The notes: a model not told the origin generated them from the sequence alone. Positions 45,056 to 54,292 are shown, counted from the first letter of the stretch. The stretch is 54,810 nt of DNA from an uncultured Flavobacteriaceae bacterium (GCA_913043275.1 CAJWLL010000010.1:1-54810); one strand, 5' to 3'. Numbers and translations are program-made.

Positions 45056-46180
45056 ATGAATTTTTATAACTCAAGGACAGGAGTATTATTCCGTCAAGCC
45101 CAATCGGCAGATCAATCCCCTTTTGAAAAACTATTTGAAGTTTTTAAGGAATTGATTACCCATACCTCTGGAGATTTTGATGAAGCCATCGACTGGCTTC
45201 GTGAACTGGACGAGGAGTATCAATTAACAGATGAGAAATACACCATCGACGATTTTATTGAAGACCTTTTGGACAAAGGCTTTATCAAAGCTGAGATCAA
45301 ACCCGATGGCAGTAAACGATCCATGGGAATTACCGCCAAGACTGAAAAAATCTTGAGAGAATACGCCTTAAAGCAAATTTTTGGAAAGTTGAGAAAATCA
45401 GGATTGGGCAACCACAACACCCAGCATCAAGGAGCAGGAGACGATAAATCGGGAGAGCTAAGTAGCTTCCAATTCGGAGATTCGCTGGAGAACATCGTTT
45501 TGACCGAAAGCATCAAAAATGCACAAATTCACTCGGGTATCGGTGATTTTATGATTACTGAGGATGATCTGGTTGTTGAAAAAAATCATCACAAATCACA
45601 GATGAGTACAATCTTAATGATTGATATCAGTCACAGCATGATTTTGTATGGTGAAGATCGAATTACCCCCGCCAAAAAAGTAGCCATGGCACTGGCAGAA
45701 TTCATAACCACCCGCTATCCCAAAGATACCTTAGACATCTTAGTGTTTGGAAATGATGCACGACCCATATCCATCAAAGAATTACCCTATTTGCAAGTAG
45801 GGCCCTACCACACCAACACTGTTGCCGGTTTGGACTTGGCCATGGACATGCTCCGAAGGAAAAGGAATACCAACAAACAAATCTTTATGATCACCGACGG
45901 CAAACCCAGTTGCCTGAAAATGCCTGATGGAAGCTATTACAAAAACAGTGCAGGACTTGATCGGTCAATTGTAGAAAAATGCTATTCTATGGCTCGGCAA
46001 GCCAAAAAAATTAAAATCCCTATAACCACTTTTATGATCGCCTCTGACCCCTATCTTAAAAAATTTGTTCAAGATTTTACTAGAGCCAACAACGGAAAGG
46101 CTTTCTATACCGGGCTCAATAACCTAGGTGAAATGATTTTTGAAGATTATGAAAAAAATAGAAAAAAACGTTTTGGATAA
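45056..46180 (+). CDS. VWA-domain protein paired with a MoxR-like ATPase
   Basis: A 374-residue cytoplasmic protein. The N-terminal half (about 1-180) is charged and helical with no named domain I recognise. The C-terminal half is a von Willebrand A domain with MIDAS motif DISHS (190-194) and the TDGKPS segment. The gene ends three bases before the AAA+ ATPase gene, the common arrangement of MoxR/VWA systems in which the ATPase remodels a protein captured by the VWA protein. Substrate unknown. Confidence 0.85.
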   Translation: MNFYNSRTGVLFRQAQSADQSPFEKLFEVFKELITHTSGDFDEAIDWLRELDEEYQLTDEKYTIDDFIEDLLDKGFIKAEIKPDGSKRSMGITAKTEKILREYALKQIFGKLRKSGLGNHNTQHQGAGDDKSGELSSFQFGDSLENIVLTESIKNAQIHSGIGDFMITEDDLVVEKNHHKSQMSTILMIDISHSMILYGEDRITPAKKVAMALAEFITTRYPKDTLDILVFGNDARPISIKELPYLQVGPYHTNTVAGLDLAMDMLRRKRNTNKQIFMITDGKPSCLKMPDGSYYKNSAGLDRSIVEKCYSMARQAKKIKIPITTFMIASDPYLKKFVQDFTRANNGKAFYTGLNNLGEMIFEDYEKNRKKRFG

Positions 46181-46183
46181 CCC

Positions 46184-47647
46184 ATGGAAAAACCAATAAT
46201 AACATCGCTTAAGGAACTCAAAAAAACGACTTACCGATCCAACAGCATACAGGAGGAACTCGCGCAAAATCTCAGAGAAAAAATCAAAAAAGGGGAGCCC
46301 TCTTTCGAAGGATTAATCGGATATGAAAATACAGTGATTCCCGATCTAGAGAGGGCCATACTTTCCGGCCATAACATCAATCTTTTGGGGTTGAGAGGGC
46401 AAGCAAAAACAAGACTGGCAAGACAAATGACCGAACTTCTAGACGAATGGATCCCAGTGGTTGCCGGATCTGAAATCAATGACGATCCACTTCAACCTAT
46501 TTCGCGCTGGGCCAAAGAAATTATTGAAGAAAAAGGGGGCAATACTCCTGTAGCTTGGATGCATCGTGATGAAAGATTTTTTGAAAAATTAGCTACCCCG
46601 GATGTTACGGTAGCCGATTTGATCGGTGACGTTGACCCGATCAAAGCCGCAACACTCAAATTGAGCTATGCGGACGAAAAAGTAATACACTATGGAATGA
46701 TACCTAGAGCTCACAGGTGTATTTTTGTTCTTAACGAACTGCCAGATTTACAGGCCAGAATTCAAGTATCACTCTTTTCTATTTTACAAGAAAAAGAAAT
46801 TCAAATTAGAGGTTTTAAACTTCGACTCCCTCTTGAAATACAATTTATATTTACGGCTAACCCTGAGGATTACACCAACAGAGGAAGCATCGTAACCCCA
46901 CTAAAAGACAGGATAGGCTCTCAGATTTTGACACATTATCCTCACAATATCGAAATTGCCAAAAGGATTACACAACAGGAAGCTCATTTCAGTAAAGAAA
47001 ATGAATCACAAATTCACATTCCTGAATTAGCCAAAGACCTTTTAGAACAAATTGGTTTCGAGGCCCGTAAAAGTGAGTATGTTGATCCCAAAAGCGGGGT
47101 GAGTACGCGAATGAGCATTACGGCATTTGAAAACCTGATCAGTTCAGCTGAAAGACGATTACTGATTTCCCATGATTCCAAAACCTCCATCAGAATGAGT
47201 GACTTCCTGGGAGTAATTACCGCAATTAATGGTAAAATCGAATTGGTCTACGAAGGAGAACAAGAAGGGGCTGGAGAAGTCGCTTATCATTTAATTTCGT
47301 GTGCTATCAAAAGTCTATTTCCTCTTTACTTTCCTAAGATTGAAAAACTTGAAAAACCCAATAAAGAAAGCCCTTACGATCAACTCATAGCATGGTTTTC
47401 TAAAGAAAATAAACTCTTTTTGGAAGACGTCTCTGATGAAAAAAATCACCAAAAATCTTTGGATAGCATACCGGCTATTAAAAAAATAATGAAAAAGTTT
47501 CAATCGGAACTGGACTCAAAAGATTACTACTTTATGGTCGAATTCCTACTTTGGGGACTGGAAGCAAATCAAAAATTAAACAAACTCAGAACCTTTGAAG
47601 GAATACAATTCAAAGATTCATTAGAAAGCTTTATCAACCGTCTCTAA
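46184..47647 (+). CDS. MoxR/Mg-chelatase-I-like AAA+ ATPase
   Basis: A 487-residue ATPase. Walker A is GLRGQAKT (69-76), a variant of G-x-x-G-x-G/A-K-T; Walker B is CIFVLNELPDL (about 183-193); FIFTANPEDYTNRG is sensor 1. The organisation resembles ChlI/BchI-like AAA+ proteins rather than strict MoxR. It forms an operon with the VWA gene. The C-terminal 150 residues are helical and may be a partner-binding region. Confidence 0.87.
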   Translation: MEKPIITSLKELKKTTYRSNSIQEELAQNLREKIKKGEPSFEGLIGYENTVIPDLERAILSGHNINLLGLRGQAKTRLARQMTELLDEWIPVVAGSEINDDPLQPISRWAKEIIEEKGGNTPVAWMHRDERFFEKLATPDVTVADLIGDVDPIKAATLKLSYADEKVIHYGMIPRAHRCIFVLNELPDLQARIQVSLFSILQEKEIQIRGFKLRLPLEIQFIFTANPEDYTNRGSIVTPLKDRIGSQILTHYPHNIEIAKRITQQEAHFSKENESQIHIPELAKDLLEQIGFEARKSEYVDPKSGVSTRMSITAFENLISSAERRLLISHDSKTSIRMSDFLGVITAINGKIELVYEGEQEGAGEVAYHLISCAIKSLFPLYFPKIEKLEKPNKESPYDQLIAWFSKENKLFLEDVSDEKNHQKSLDSIPAIKKIMKKFQSELDSKDYYFMVEFLLWGLEANQKLNKLRTFEGIQFKDSLESFINRL

Positions 47648-47689
47648 ATTTTGCTGTAAATTGAATCAATTAAAGTGGAATAACCCACA

Positions 47690-47773
47690 CTACAGTCTGG
47701 ATTGAATCACGGCAACTATACCGAACAAAATACAAACAAAAACAGAAGCCAAAACAATATTACCTACACCCAT
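47690..47773 (-). CDS. Possible 27-residue membrane peptide with its own promoter
   Basis: The minus strand from ATG 47773 reads MGVGNIVLASVFVCILFGIV, then AVIQSRL to TAG: a single hydrophobic helix with a basic end. It is preceded by a well-spaced TTG / TATCTTTG promoter pair. It is convergent with the AAA+ gene. No homologue comparison is possible here, so real small protein versus chance remains open. Confidence 0.4.
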   Translation of the reverse strand: MGVGNIVLASVFVCILFGIVAVIQSRL

Positions 47774-47785
47774 TATTTTTTGTTT

Positions 47786-47814
47786 CAAAGATACTATTTA
47801 TTTGATATTTTCAA
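47786..47814 (-). promoter_or_regulatory. Good -33/-7 promoter for the 27-residue gene
   Basis: On the minus strand TTG (47814-47812), 18-base spacer, then TATCTTTG (47793-47786), the canonical Bacteroidota layout. The -7 element ends 12 bases before the ATG. Confidence 0.55.
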
Positions 47815-48011
47815 GGAGTCAAAACCTGTTGGAGTTTGCTTGTCTATAGTAAATATAAATACTAACCTGCCTATTTTCTTTTGATTTTAACCTAAAACCT
47901 ATCGAAGCCATATCTTAAAATTACTTATTTGGCAACAAATAGTGCTATTTTATACTATTAGATGCAATTCTCTTCACATAGTTTATCGAAATTTTAGGCA
48001 CTTCTGATTAC

Positions 48012-48042
48012 TTGCCTATTTAAAGTAATTAGTTTATGTTTG
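48012..48042 (+). promoter_or_regulatory. -33/-7 promoter of gene 48070
   Basis: TTG at 48012-48014, 20-base spacer, TATGTTTG at 48035-48042. The surrounding 45 bases are strikingly similar to the promoter at 50502-50532. Confidence 0.55.
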
Positions 48043-48069
48043 ATTTTATTAACCATTAAATCAATTATT

Positions 48070-48351
48070 ATGAAGGATATGCTTGTAGTTGGAAAACTAA
48101 AAGAAGGTAAATTCGAGAAGTTTATGGGCTTTATGCAATCTGAACAGGGGATGAATGAAAGAAGAAAAGTTGCAGATTTAACTAAAACTTTAGGCACTGT
48201 GTCCCCAGATAAGAGTGCTGTAATATTCAAAATTGCTGTACACGACGAAGAGGCTTTAAATTCATTTTTGGATGGCTCAAATCCTGTATCAAAACCAATT
48301 TTTGATGAAGTTATGGCGAGTTATGAGATTTTTGAGTTAAACAAAGTTTAA
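48070..48351 (+). CDS. Small soluble protein, possibly DUF3764/ABM-like
   Basis: A 93-residue cytoplasmic protein beginning MKDMLVVGKLKEGKFEKFM. The alternation of strands and helices (VIFKIAVHDEEALNSFL) suggests a dimeric alpha-beta barrel-like fold similar to DUF3764 or antibiotic-biosynthesis-monooxygenase domains, without active-site evidence. I chose the ATG at 48070, which follows its promoter by 27 bases. It is the first gene of the plus-strand cassette series; a recombinase-tail repeat begins about ten bases after its stop. Confidence 0.65.
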   Translation: MKDMLVVGKLKEGKFEKFMGFMQSEQGMNERRKVADLTKTLGTVSPDKSAVIFKIAVHDEEALNSFLDGSNPVSKPIFDEVMASYEIFELNKV

Positions 48352-48361
48352 TCTTGCTTAA

Positions 48362-48412
48362 AATCACAGGCATATCCCCCTCAGTATGCAAATACACTTC
48401 TAACCCTCTTAA
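48362..48412 (-). repeat. Recombinase 3'-end repeat R1
   Basis: On the minus strand it codes [17 protein letters not shown] in frame, matching the end of the tyrosine-recombinase fragment at 52210 ([17 protein letters not shown]). It begins ten bases after the stop of gene 48070 and is antisense to it. The remaining spacer to 48522 has no recognisable promoter. Confidence 0.75.
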
Positions 48413-48522
48413 AACACATCGAAAATAAAAGTTTCTTACCTTGCCAATTCTCTTATTTTTAAGCTGGAGCGAGTATAATGCATATAATCTGTTGATTCAA
48501 AATATTTAACTAAGTTAGAGAT

Positions 48523-50460
48523 ATGAAAACCTTCCACTTATATCTAGACGCTTTATTACTATTGTTTGTATTTATCTATTCATGCTCAACTGAAGAACAG
48601 GATAGTGCAACTCCTGCAGCGGTAGTTCAAACACCTGAACCAGAACCTCCTGCTCCTACTCAATATACCTTAACAGTTAGTGCTGGTGAAGGGGGAAGTG
48701 TGACAACTGAAGGAGGAACTTATGATGAAGGGACAAAGGTAACTATAACTGCTACCCCTAATGAAGGGTATGAGTTTATTAAATGGGAAGGTAATGATTC
48801 AACAAATGAAAGTTTGACAATTACCCTAAATTCGAACCAAAACATCACAGCAACTTTTGAGCAGTTAAATGCTATTTTTTTAGATGATAATGGAGTTACG
48901 ATAAAATCATATGATTTTGCTGTTGTTGGTGAAGTATATGAACTTTTTGACGACAGCTTCACGGTAGTTGATAAAAATTTATTGACCACAATGATAGCTA
49001 ATGGAGATGATATTACAAAAACAGTAACCACAAAAGTAACTGATATGAGTTTTATGTTTTTTCCAAACCAAACTCAAACGACTTTCAATCAAGATATAGG
49101 TAGCTGGGATACTTCTAATGTAACTTCTATGCAAAATATGTTCACCCAAGACATAAAATTTAATCAAGATATAGGTAGCTGGGATACTTCTAATGTTACT
49201 AATATGGATGCAATGTTTGCCGATGCCTCTGCATTTAATCAAGATATTGGGAGTTGGGACACTTCAAACGTAACTTCTATGAATAACATGTTCAACAACG
49301 ATAGAAGCGATTTCCCTGCAATGGTTTTTAATCAAAATTTATCAGGCTGGTGTGTTAGTAATATTATATCTGAACCCCGTCAATTTGCAATTCCATCTGG
49401 GTTAACAGCTTCAAACTATCCTGTCTGGGGGACTTGTCCTGATGGAACTATTACAGAAGCATCTATTTTCTTTGAAAATAATACGTGTAAATGCCCACAG
49501 GCAGTTATTGGAGATACTGCAAATATTAATGGAGTTGTCTATACTGTGGTAGATAATTCAACCATAGCAGATCAAATTGGAAAGAATAATATTAACCTGT
49601 GTACTACTTTAGTAACAAATATGACTGAACTTTTTGAGAACAATCATTCATTTAACTTGGATATTGGATTTTGGGATACTTCTAATGTGACAAATATGAG
49701 TTATATGTTTTCTGGTTCAACTACATTTAATCAAAATATCGGTAGCTGGGATACTTCTAGTGTTACAAATATGAATGGTTTATTTAACGATGCCACTGTA
49801 TTTAATCAAGATATTGGAAACTGGATAACTTCCAGTGTAATTGAAATGAACGGAATGTTTTCTCCTACAGCTTCATTTAATCAAGATATTGGAAGCTGGG
49901 ACACTTCTAATGTGACTGATATGAGCTACATGTTTAATGATGCATTAGTATTTAATAAAGATATTGGAAACTGGGATACTTCTAATGTAACTGATATGAG
50001 CTATATGTTTTATGTTGCGGACGCTTTCAATCAAAATTTGTCTGGATGGTGTGTCAGAAATATTACTTCAGAGCCAATTCCTTTTTCTGAACTTTCTAAA
50101 TTATCAAACCCGAACAAACCAGTTTGGGGCACATGTCCAGATTATAATATAAATGTCACCGCATCTTCAAGCTCTGACTATACCTTATCAGGCATGGATA
50201 GAAATGGAGCTGTTTCAGGAAACGACCCTTCTGTAACCCTTAAGGTTGGTGATGAAGTTAACTTTATCGTTAATGCAGCCAACCACCCATTCTATCTTAA
50301 AACAGTTCAAGGTACAGGGACTGAGAATTTAGTAAGTGGAGTAAATAACAATGGTCAAACTGATGGAGTGGTGAACTGGAAACCATCAGCTGCAGGAACA
50401 TATTACTACCAATGTTCAGCACATAATGGAATGTTTGGGACTATCACTGTTAATGAATAA
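48523..50460 (+). CDS. BspA-type (DUF285) repeat lipoprotein fused to a cupredoxin domain
   Basis: A 645-residue surface lipoprotein. Lipobox Cys21 (IYSC), then a Thr/Pro/Glu-rich linker, a bacterial repeat domain of Flg-new type (about 48-115, [18 protein letters not shown]), two blocks of DUF285 repeats ([14 protein letters not shown] units, about 120-310 and 335-530), and a C-terminal cupredoxin (about 545-645). Likely type-1 copper ligands are His588, Cys631, His634 and Met637, with amicyanin-like C-x2-H-x2-M spacing. DUF285 proteins are surface adhesion or binding proteins. The stop codon lies inside repeat R2. Confidence 0.88.
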   Translation: MKTFHLYLDALLLLFVFIYSCSTEEQDSATPAAVVQTPEPEPPAPTQYTLTVSAGEGGSVTTEGGTYDEGTKVTITATPNEGYEFIKWEGNDSTNESLTITLNSNQNITATFEQLNAIFLDDNGVTIKSYDFAVVGEVYELFDDSFTVVDKNLLTTMIANGDDITKTVTTKVTDMSFMFFPNQTQTTFNQDIGSWDTSNVTSMQNMFTQDIKFNQDIGSWDTSNVTNMDAMFADASAFNQDIGSWDTSNVTSMNNMFNNDRSDFPAMVFNQNLSGWCVSNIISEPRQFAIPSGLTASNYPVWGTCPDGTITEASIFFENNTCKCPQAVIGDTANINGVVYTVVDNSTIADQIGKNNINLCTTLVTNMTELFENNHSFNLDIGFWDTSNVTNMSYMFSGSTTFNQNIGSWDTSSVTNMNGLFNDATVFNQDIGNWITSSVIEMNGMFSPTASFNQDIGSWDTSNVTDMSYMFNDALVFNKDIGNWDTSNVTDMSYMFYVADAFNQNLSGWCVRNITSEPIPFSELSKLSNPNKPVWGTCPDYNINVTASSSSDYTLSGMDRNGAVSGNDPSVTLKVGDEVNFIVNAANHPFYLKTVQGTGTENLVSGVNNNGQTDGVVNWKPSAAGTYYYQCSAHNGMFGTITVNE

Positions 50461-50497
50461 CAGGCATATCCCCCTCAGTTAGATCTGTTACTTCTAA
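50456..50497 (-). repeat. Recombinase 3'-end repeat R2
   Basis: On the minus strand it codes [14 protein letters not shown] in the recombinase frame. It includes the last bases of the BspA-cupredoxin gene and its stop codon. It runs directly into the promoter of the next gene. Confidence 0.75.
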
Positions 50498-50501
50498 TTA
50501 C

Positions 50502-50532
50502 TTGTTTCTTAAAAGTAAATAGTTTAGATTTG
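50502..50532 (+). promoter_or_regulatory. -33/-7 promoter of gene 50558
   Basis: TTG at 50502-50504, 20-base spacer, TAGATTTG at 50525-50532. It is nearly the same sequence as the promoter at 48012-48042, so the promoter block has been duplicated with the repeats. Confidence 0.6.
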
Positions 50533-50557
50533 GTCTAATTAAACATAAATTATTAAA

Positions 50558-51313
50558 ATGAAAAAACTTTTATTGTCCATTTTAACTTTAACATTTGTTA
50601 ATTGGACTTATGCTCAAGAAGACGACAAACTAGTTGTTTACAATTTCTATAAAGTAAATGAGGGTCACGTGGAAAGTTATGAAAATGTAATGAAGCATTT
50701 TATTTCAGGAATTCAAAAAAAAATGATTGACGAGGGGTGTAAAGATTCATGGGTTTTTCGAAAAGTAGACCCAACCACAGAAATGAGTAATTATATAAGT
50801 CACTACACCATTGACATATACAACAATGGTCAAAAACCTTGTAATATCGATTGGAGAAAAGAGGCTTTTCCTGAGCTTCCTGAGGCTCTTTTTGATGAAT
50901 TAAGGAATGTCCATCTAAATAATAGAAAAAGAATCTTTGTCGCACGACTTGGAGAAGTCGCACACTACAATAATGAAGACATGCCTGCAAAATTCTCAAT
51001 TATTAATTTTATGCGAGTCGATGCTATGAATGACTATATCAAAAAACATAAAGAGTCTACAAAAGCAATCTTTGAAAAGTATACCAATCGTCAACTATGG
51101 GTGGCAAATAATAGATTAAATCTAGAGAGTTATGCTGCAGATGAATGGAATTATATGACGGTAGATGGATATTATTCCAAGTCAGATGCTATGAAATCGC
51201 AAAATATTCCACAAAAAGTTATAACTGAATCAAACAAAAAATATGGTTTAAATAATAAAATGAGAACCATTAAAAAAAGGATGTTGTCTAGTTTAATTAT
51301 GTATATAAATTAA
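50558..51313 (+). CDS. Secreted protein of unknown function
   Basis: A 251-residue protein with a signal peptide ending NWTYAQ. The mature part begins EDDKLVVYNFYKVNEGHVES, which resembles a duplicated alpha-beta barrel (the second half begins AKFSIINFMRVDAMNDYIKK). I do not recognise a named family. Some EthD/DUF-like dimeric-barrel proteins show this pattern. It is the last gene of the plus-strand cassette series and ends at a strong terminator. Confidence 0.7.
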   Translation: MKKLLLSILTLTFVNWTYAQEDDKLVVYNFYKVNEGHVESYENVMKHFISGIQKKMIDEGCKDSWVFRKVDPTTEMSNYISHYTIDIYNNGQKPCNIDWRKEAFPELPEALFDELRNVHLNNRKRIFVARLGEVAHYNNEDMPAKFSIINFMRVDAMNDYIKKHKESTKAIFEKYTNRQLWVANNRLNLESYAADEWNYMTVDGYYSKSDAMKSQNIPQKVITESNKKYGLNNKMRTIKKRMLSSLIMYIN

Positions 51314-51335
51314 ATTTTTCAAAACAATTAATTTC

Positions 51336-51361
51336 ACCCTCCCAAGTGGAGGGTTTTTTTA
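51336..51361 (+). terminator. Rho-independent terminator, end of plus-strand series
   Basis: ACCCTCC (51336-51342) pairs with GGAGGGT (51348-51354) around CAAGT, followed by a seven-T run. It separates the two convergent cassette series. Confidence 0.85.
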
Positions 51362-51401
51362 TGATTGAAAATGGTAACCCTCCGAGCGGAGAACTATTTT
51401 A

Positions 51402-51911
51402 TTAAAGCTGCTCCATCGTTTTCTTCTCACCACATATCTCCTGACCATAAAGTTGTTTTACAAAAAGTAAATCAGAAAGATATTCAGTAATACTACTGAC
51501 TTTTCCTTCCTCATTTATACTATATAGCCAGATGTAATCATTATTATATTCTCCATTGACCCCCTCAGCTTTTCCTGTAAGTACTATAACTGAGCCATTA
51601 ACACCAGAAATTATCTTATCTACATTTCCTTTCCATCCATTTTTTAAAAGAGATTGAAATGCACCAGCAGCCTTGAGAAGTTCCTGATATGTATAAGTTC
51701 CTGATATGTCGAGCTCGCCCCTTAAAGTAAAGGTAAAGTCATTGCTAATTGTAGATTCAAACACCTCAAAATCACCATTATTATATGCTTCAAAATTCTT
51801 TGAAACAATGGTATTATTCCTTTCAATTAAAATTTCATTTTCGCTTTTTGAAATTGTTTGCTCACAAGATATAATTGAGATAAGTGTGATTAGAAAAAAT
51901 ATTTTTTTCAT
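51402..51911 (-). CDS. NTF2/SnoaL-like lipoprotein
   Basis: A 169-residue lipoprotein with an SPII signal (IISC) chosen from the ATG at 51911; upstream in-frame sequence would extend beyond the signal. The mature part is an NTF2-like fold (NNTIVSKNFEAYNNGDFEVFESTIS, then FTFTLRGELDISGTY). Function unknown; such domains bind small molecules or act as isomerase-like or immunity-type modules. It is the last gene of the minus-strand cassette series. The gene converges on the terminator at 51336-51361. Confidence 0.7.
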   Translation of the reverse strand: MKKIFFLITLISIISCEQTISKSENEILIERNNTIVSKNFEAYNNGDFEVFESTISNDFTFTLRGELDISGTYTYQELLKAAGAFQSLLKNGWKGNVDKIISGVNGSVIVLTGKAEGVNGEYNNDYIWLYSINEEGKVSSITEYLSDLLFVKQLYGQEICGEKKTMEQL

Positions 51912-51937
51912 TTTAAATAATTTATGGTTGATAATAT

Positions 51938-51971
51938 CAAATATAACAAAACCTACAAAAGGGATTGGCAA
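51938..51971 (-). promoter_or_regulatory. Promoter of the NTF2-like gene
   Basis: TATATTTG (minus, 51945-51938) with a TTG (51971-51969) 23 bases upstream, within the 22-base repeat. The leader would be about 20 bases. Confidence 0.45.
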
Positions 51972-51982
51972 CTGACTTAATG
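51961..51982. repeat. 22-base exact repeat, copy A
   Basis: Identical to 52745-52766. Each copy lies about 35-70 bases upstream (minus strand) of a cassette gene and next to recombinase-derived sequence on the other side. Confidence 0.85.
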
Positions 51983-51991
51983 AGAAAATAG

Positions 51992-52210
51992 CACAATTCG
52001 TATTTGCATTATTCGCAATCTAAACTCATTGATAGCAATAATACAATCTACTCTTTTAGGCACTCTGGAGCAATAGATATATTCAAAAGAACAGGGAGTA
52101 TAACCAAACTACAAAAGGCTATGGGACATTCATCTATAAACGTTAGTTTGATTTATTTGAGAGGCTTAGAAGTGCCAGAGCTTACTGAGGGAGATATGCC
52201 TGTGATTTAA
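51992..52210 (+). pseudogene. C-terminal fragment of a tyrosine recombinase (repeat R3)
   Basis: About 72 codons end in TAA at 52208-52210, with a stop codon immediately upstream of the fragment. It has the end of a tyrosine-recombinase catalytic domain: YSFRHSGAIDIFKRTG (arginine box, with Tyr in place of the usual His before it), MGHSS and the nucleophile Tyr in INVSLIYLRG, then the tail [13 protein letters not shown]. The N-terminal and core parts including the first catalytic Arg are missing, so it cannot recombine DNA itself. The tail ends nine bases from the stop of the lipoprotein gene. Confidence 0.8.
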
Positions 52211-52219
52211 ATTTTGGAG

Positions 52220-52708
52220 TTAGTTACAGTAGTCATCGTAAGAACTATCACTAGGTATCAATATAGCAGTTTCGATACCTTCTTCAATGGAAGTTTCTGT
52301 CATTACAAGATTTTCTCCCTGCGGAGTAAATTTAATTGTTCCTATTACCTCTCCCAAAAGAGTAGCCTCGGATAAAAGCTCATCAGCTTCATTTTTTAGG
52401 ATTTTATAAGTTAACTCCATTCCGCCGAATATGACATTTCTACCTTCTTTGTACTGCATACAATCAAAAGAAGCTCCAAGGGCATCTATCGCCCCACCTC
52501 CACCAACGAATTGACTATAAAAATAAGTCCCATTAGAAAAGGTAATTATTTCAACACCACCCCCATCTGCAACTTCCCCATCTATACTTACATCTTCCTC
52601 AACTGTCCAAGAGGTCCCATCATATTTATCCAAAAATGTCTCCCCTTCATCATCTTTTGAACAAGCAAATGCTAAAAGTAGGGTTGTAAGAAGTATTAGC
52701 TTTTTCAT
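52220..52708 (-). CDS. Lipoprotein of unknown function, lipocalin-like size
   Basis: A 162-residue protein with lipobox AFAC (Cys16) followed by the acidic SKDDEGE linker common in flavobacterial lipoproteins. The mature part is beta-rich with Gly-rich turns (ADGGGVEIITFSNG, FVGGGGAID). No family is named; a small lipocalin-like or beta-barrel fold is possible. It lies between repeats R3 and R4 in the minus-strand series. Confidence 0.7.
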   Translation of the reverse strand: MKKLILLTTLLLAFACSKDDEGETFLDKYDGTSWTVEEDVSIDGEVADGGGVEIITFSNGTYFYSQFVGGGGAIDALGASFDCMQYKEGRNVIFGGMELTYKILKNEADELLSEATLLGEVIGTIKFTPQGENLVMTETSIEEGIETAILIPSDSSYDDYCN

Positions 52709-52744
52709 ACCACTAATATAAAATAAATAAGAACGCTACTATTA

Positions 52745-52766
52745 GGGATTGGCAACTGACTTAATG
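52745..52766. repeat. 22-base exact repeat, copy B
   Basis: Identical to 51961-51982. Here it is only about 12 bases from the recombinase tail R4, whereas copy A is followed by the longer fragment R3, so R4 looks like an internally deleted version of the same unit. Confidence 0.85.
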
Positions 52767-52778
52767 CGAAGTATAGGG

Positions 52779-52823
52779 GGTGAAGTACCAGAGCTTAATG
52801 AGGAGGATATGCCTATGATTTAA
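52779..52823 (+). repeat. Recombinase 3'-end repeat R4
   Basis: Codes [14 protein letters not shown] in frame up to a TAA at 52821-52823. The minus-strand BspA gene takes its own stop codon from the palindromic TTAA of this repeat. Confidence 0.75.
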
Positions 52824-54292
52824 TCGCTTGGGCAAGTACCCCAGACAGGTTTGTTAGCGTTTGTTAGGGCAGAAGCTTCTGAAAATCTTTCTGGTTCAGA
52901 TGAAATATTAGTTACACACCATTTTGTTATATCGTGATTAAATGAAGAACCACTAAACATTGCATACATATTAGTTACTCTTGATACATCCCAGCAACCT
53001 ATATTTTGATTAAATAAAGAACCGCCAAACATAGAAGACATATTAGTAACACTTGAAGTTTCCCAATCTCCAATATCTTGATTGAAAGCAAATGCCCCTG
53101 AAAACATATTTCGCATATCAGTTACTTTTGAGGTATCCCATTCCCCTATATTTTGATTGAATGCCGTTGCTTGTTGAAATATATAGGGCATTAGTATCAC
53201 GTTAGATGTATTCCAACTTCCAATATCCTGATTGAATTTAGTGGCACGATTAAACATGCTTTCCATATTTGTAACAGTAGAGGTATTCCAACTACCAATA
53301 TCTTGATTGAATGCAGTTGCTAAAAAAAACATACTTCCCATATCACTAACTCCTGAAGTATCCCAACTACCAATATCTTGATTAAAAGCTACTGCAAAAT
53401 AAAACATACTTCCCATACTTGTCACACTAGAGGTATTCCAGCTTCCTATGTCTTTATTAAATTCGGAGGCATTAGCAAACATAGAGGTCATATTAGTAAC
53501 AATTGAAGTATTCCAATTCCCTATATTTTGATTAAATGAAGAAGCTCCAATAAACATAGCGGTCATTTTAGTAACATTCGAAGTATTCCAGCTTCCTATA
53601 TCCCTGTTAAAAGAGGATGCACCCCAAAACATACCACTCATACTAGTCACACTTGAAGTGTCCCAGCTTGCTATATCTTGATTAAAATCAAGGTAGCTGC
53701 TAGTAAAACCTCCAACTCCGGTTATGTTAAGTTCGTCTTTAGCATAATTAAGCATGTCTTTAGCATAATCTTTATCTTCATAAAACATCCCAGTCATATT
53801 AGTTACATTAGAAGTACAGACGCAAGTAACATCTTCACTTTTAATAATTTTATTATTTAAGCTATTATTATCTACCACTTCATAAATTTTTCCATTTACT
53901 TCCTGTCTATATCCTATATCAGTATCTGGACATTTTATGGTAATTTGATTTTTATCAAGATAAATAGGAAGCGAACCCTTTGATAAATTAAAACCCTTTA
54001 AAAAACCGTTAAAAACATATCCTTTTATATCATTTTTTGAGCTTATCTCAACCCATTCCCCTTCAATAGCTTTTGTGATTCCTGTTTCTTTATCTGTATC
54101 ATTTAATATTAATTTAATACCTGTTTTAGAATCTATTGTAACTTTTTGACCGTAAAGAAGTGTAACTACTTTCTTTGCTTTAGCGTTAGGGGCTTCACGA
54201 ACGTTTAGACCTCCTTTTGCTATAACATAATAATCCATTTGTCCAAAAGTAACTAAAGGGACAAACAGTAAAATAAGAAGTAGCTTTTTCAT
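52820..54292 (-). CDS. BspA-type (DUF285) repeat protein with SH3b domain, secreted
   Basis: A 490-residue protein with a signal peptide ending TFGQ, a bacterial SH3 domain (about 20-100, [20 protein letters not shown]), a linker, and about ten DUF285 repeats ([14 protein letters not shown] units, about 165-470). The last segment ([20 protein letters not shown]) is shared with the other BspA-type protein. It is a likely surface or outer-membrane-associated binding protein. The gene's stop overlaps repeat R4 and its promoter region lies next to R5. Confidence 0.87.
   Translation of the reverse strand: MKKLLLILLFVPLVTFGQMDYYVIAKGGLNVREAPNAKAKKVVTLLYGQKVTIDSKTGIKLILNDTDKETGITKAIEGEWVEISSKNDIKGYVFNGFLKGFNLSKGSLPIYLDKNQITIKCPDTDIGYRQEVNGKIYEVVDNNSLNNKIIKSEDVTCVCTSNVTNMTGMFYEDKDYAKDMLNYAKDELNITGVGGFTSSYLDFNQDIASWDTSSVTSMSGMFWGASSFNRDIGSWNTSNVTKMTAMFIGASSFNQNIGNWNTSIVTNMTSMFANASEFNKDIGSWNTSSVTSMGSMFYFAVAFNQDIGSWDTSGVSDMGSMFFLATAFNQDIGSWNTSTVTNMESMFNRATKFNQDIGSWNTSNVILMPYIFQQATAFNQNIGEWDTSKVTDMRNMFSGAFAFNQDIGDWETSSVTNMSSMFGGSLFNQNIGCWDVSRVTNMYAMFSGSSFNHDITKWCVTNISSEPERFSEASALTNANKPVWGTCPSD

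Noticed and set aside
47702-47884. Plus-strand 60-residue frame after the AAA+ gene
   Set aside because: Asn/Tyr/Phe-rich translation of AT-rich sequence, opposite the better-supported small membrane frame.
47990-48012. A sixth recombinase-tail repeat
   Set aside because: Only SEVPK-like codons match and the conserved DMPVI end is absent, so it is too weak to count, although the promoter block next to it is similar to R2.
49081-50030. Possible CRISPR or DNA repeat array
   Set aside because: The repetition comes from protein repeats of the DUF285 domain; unit sequences diverge at silent sites and there are no spacers.
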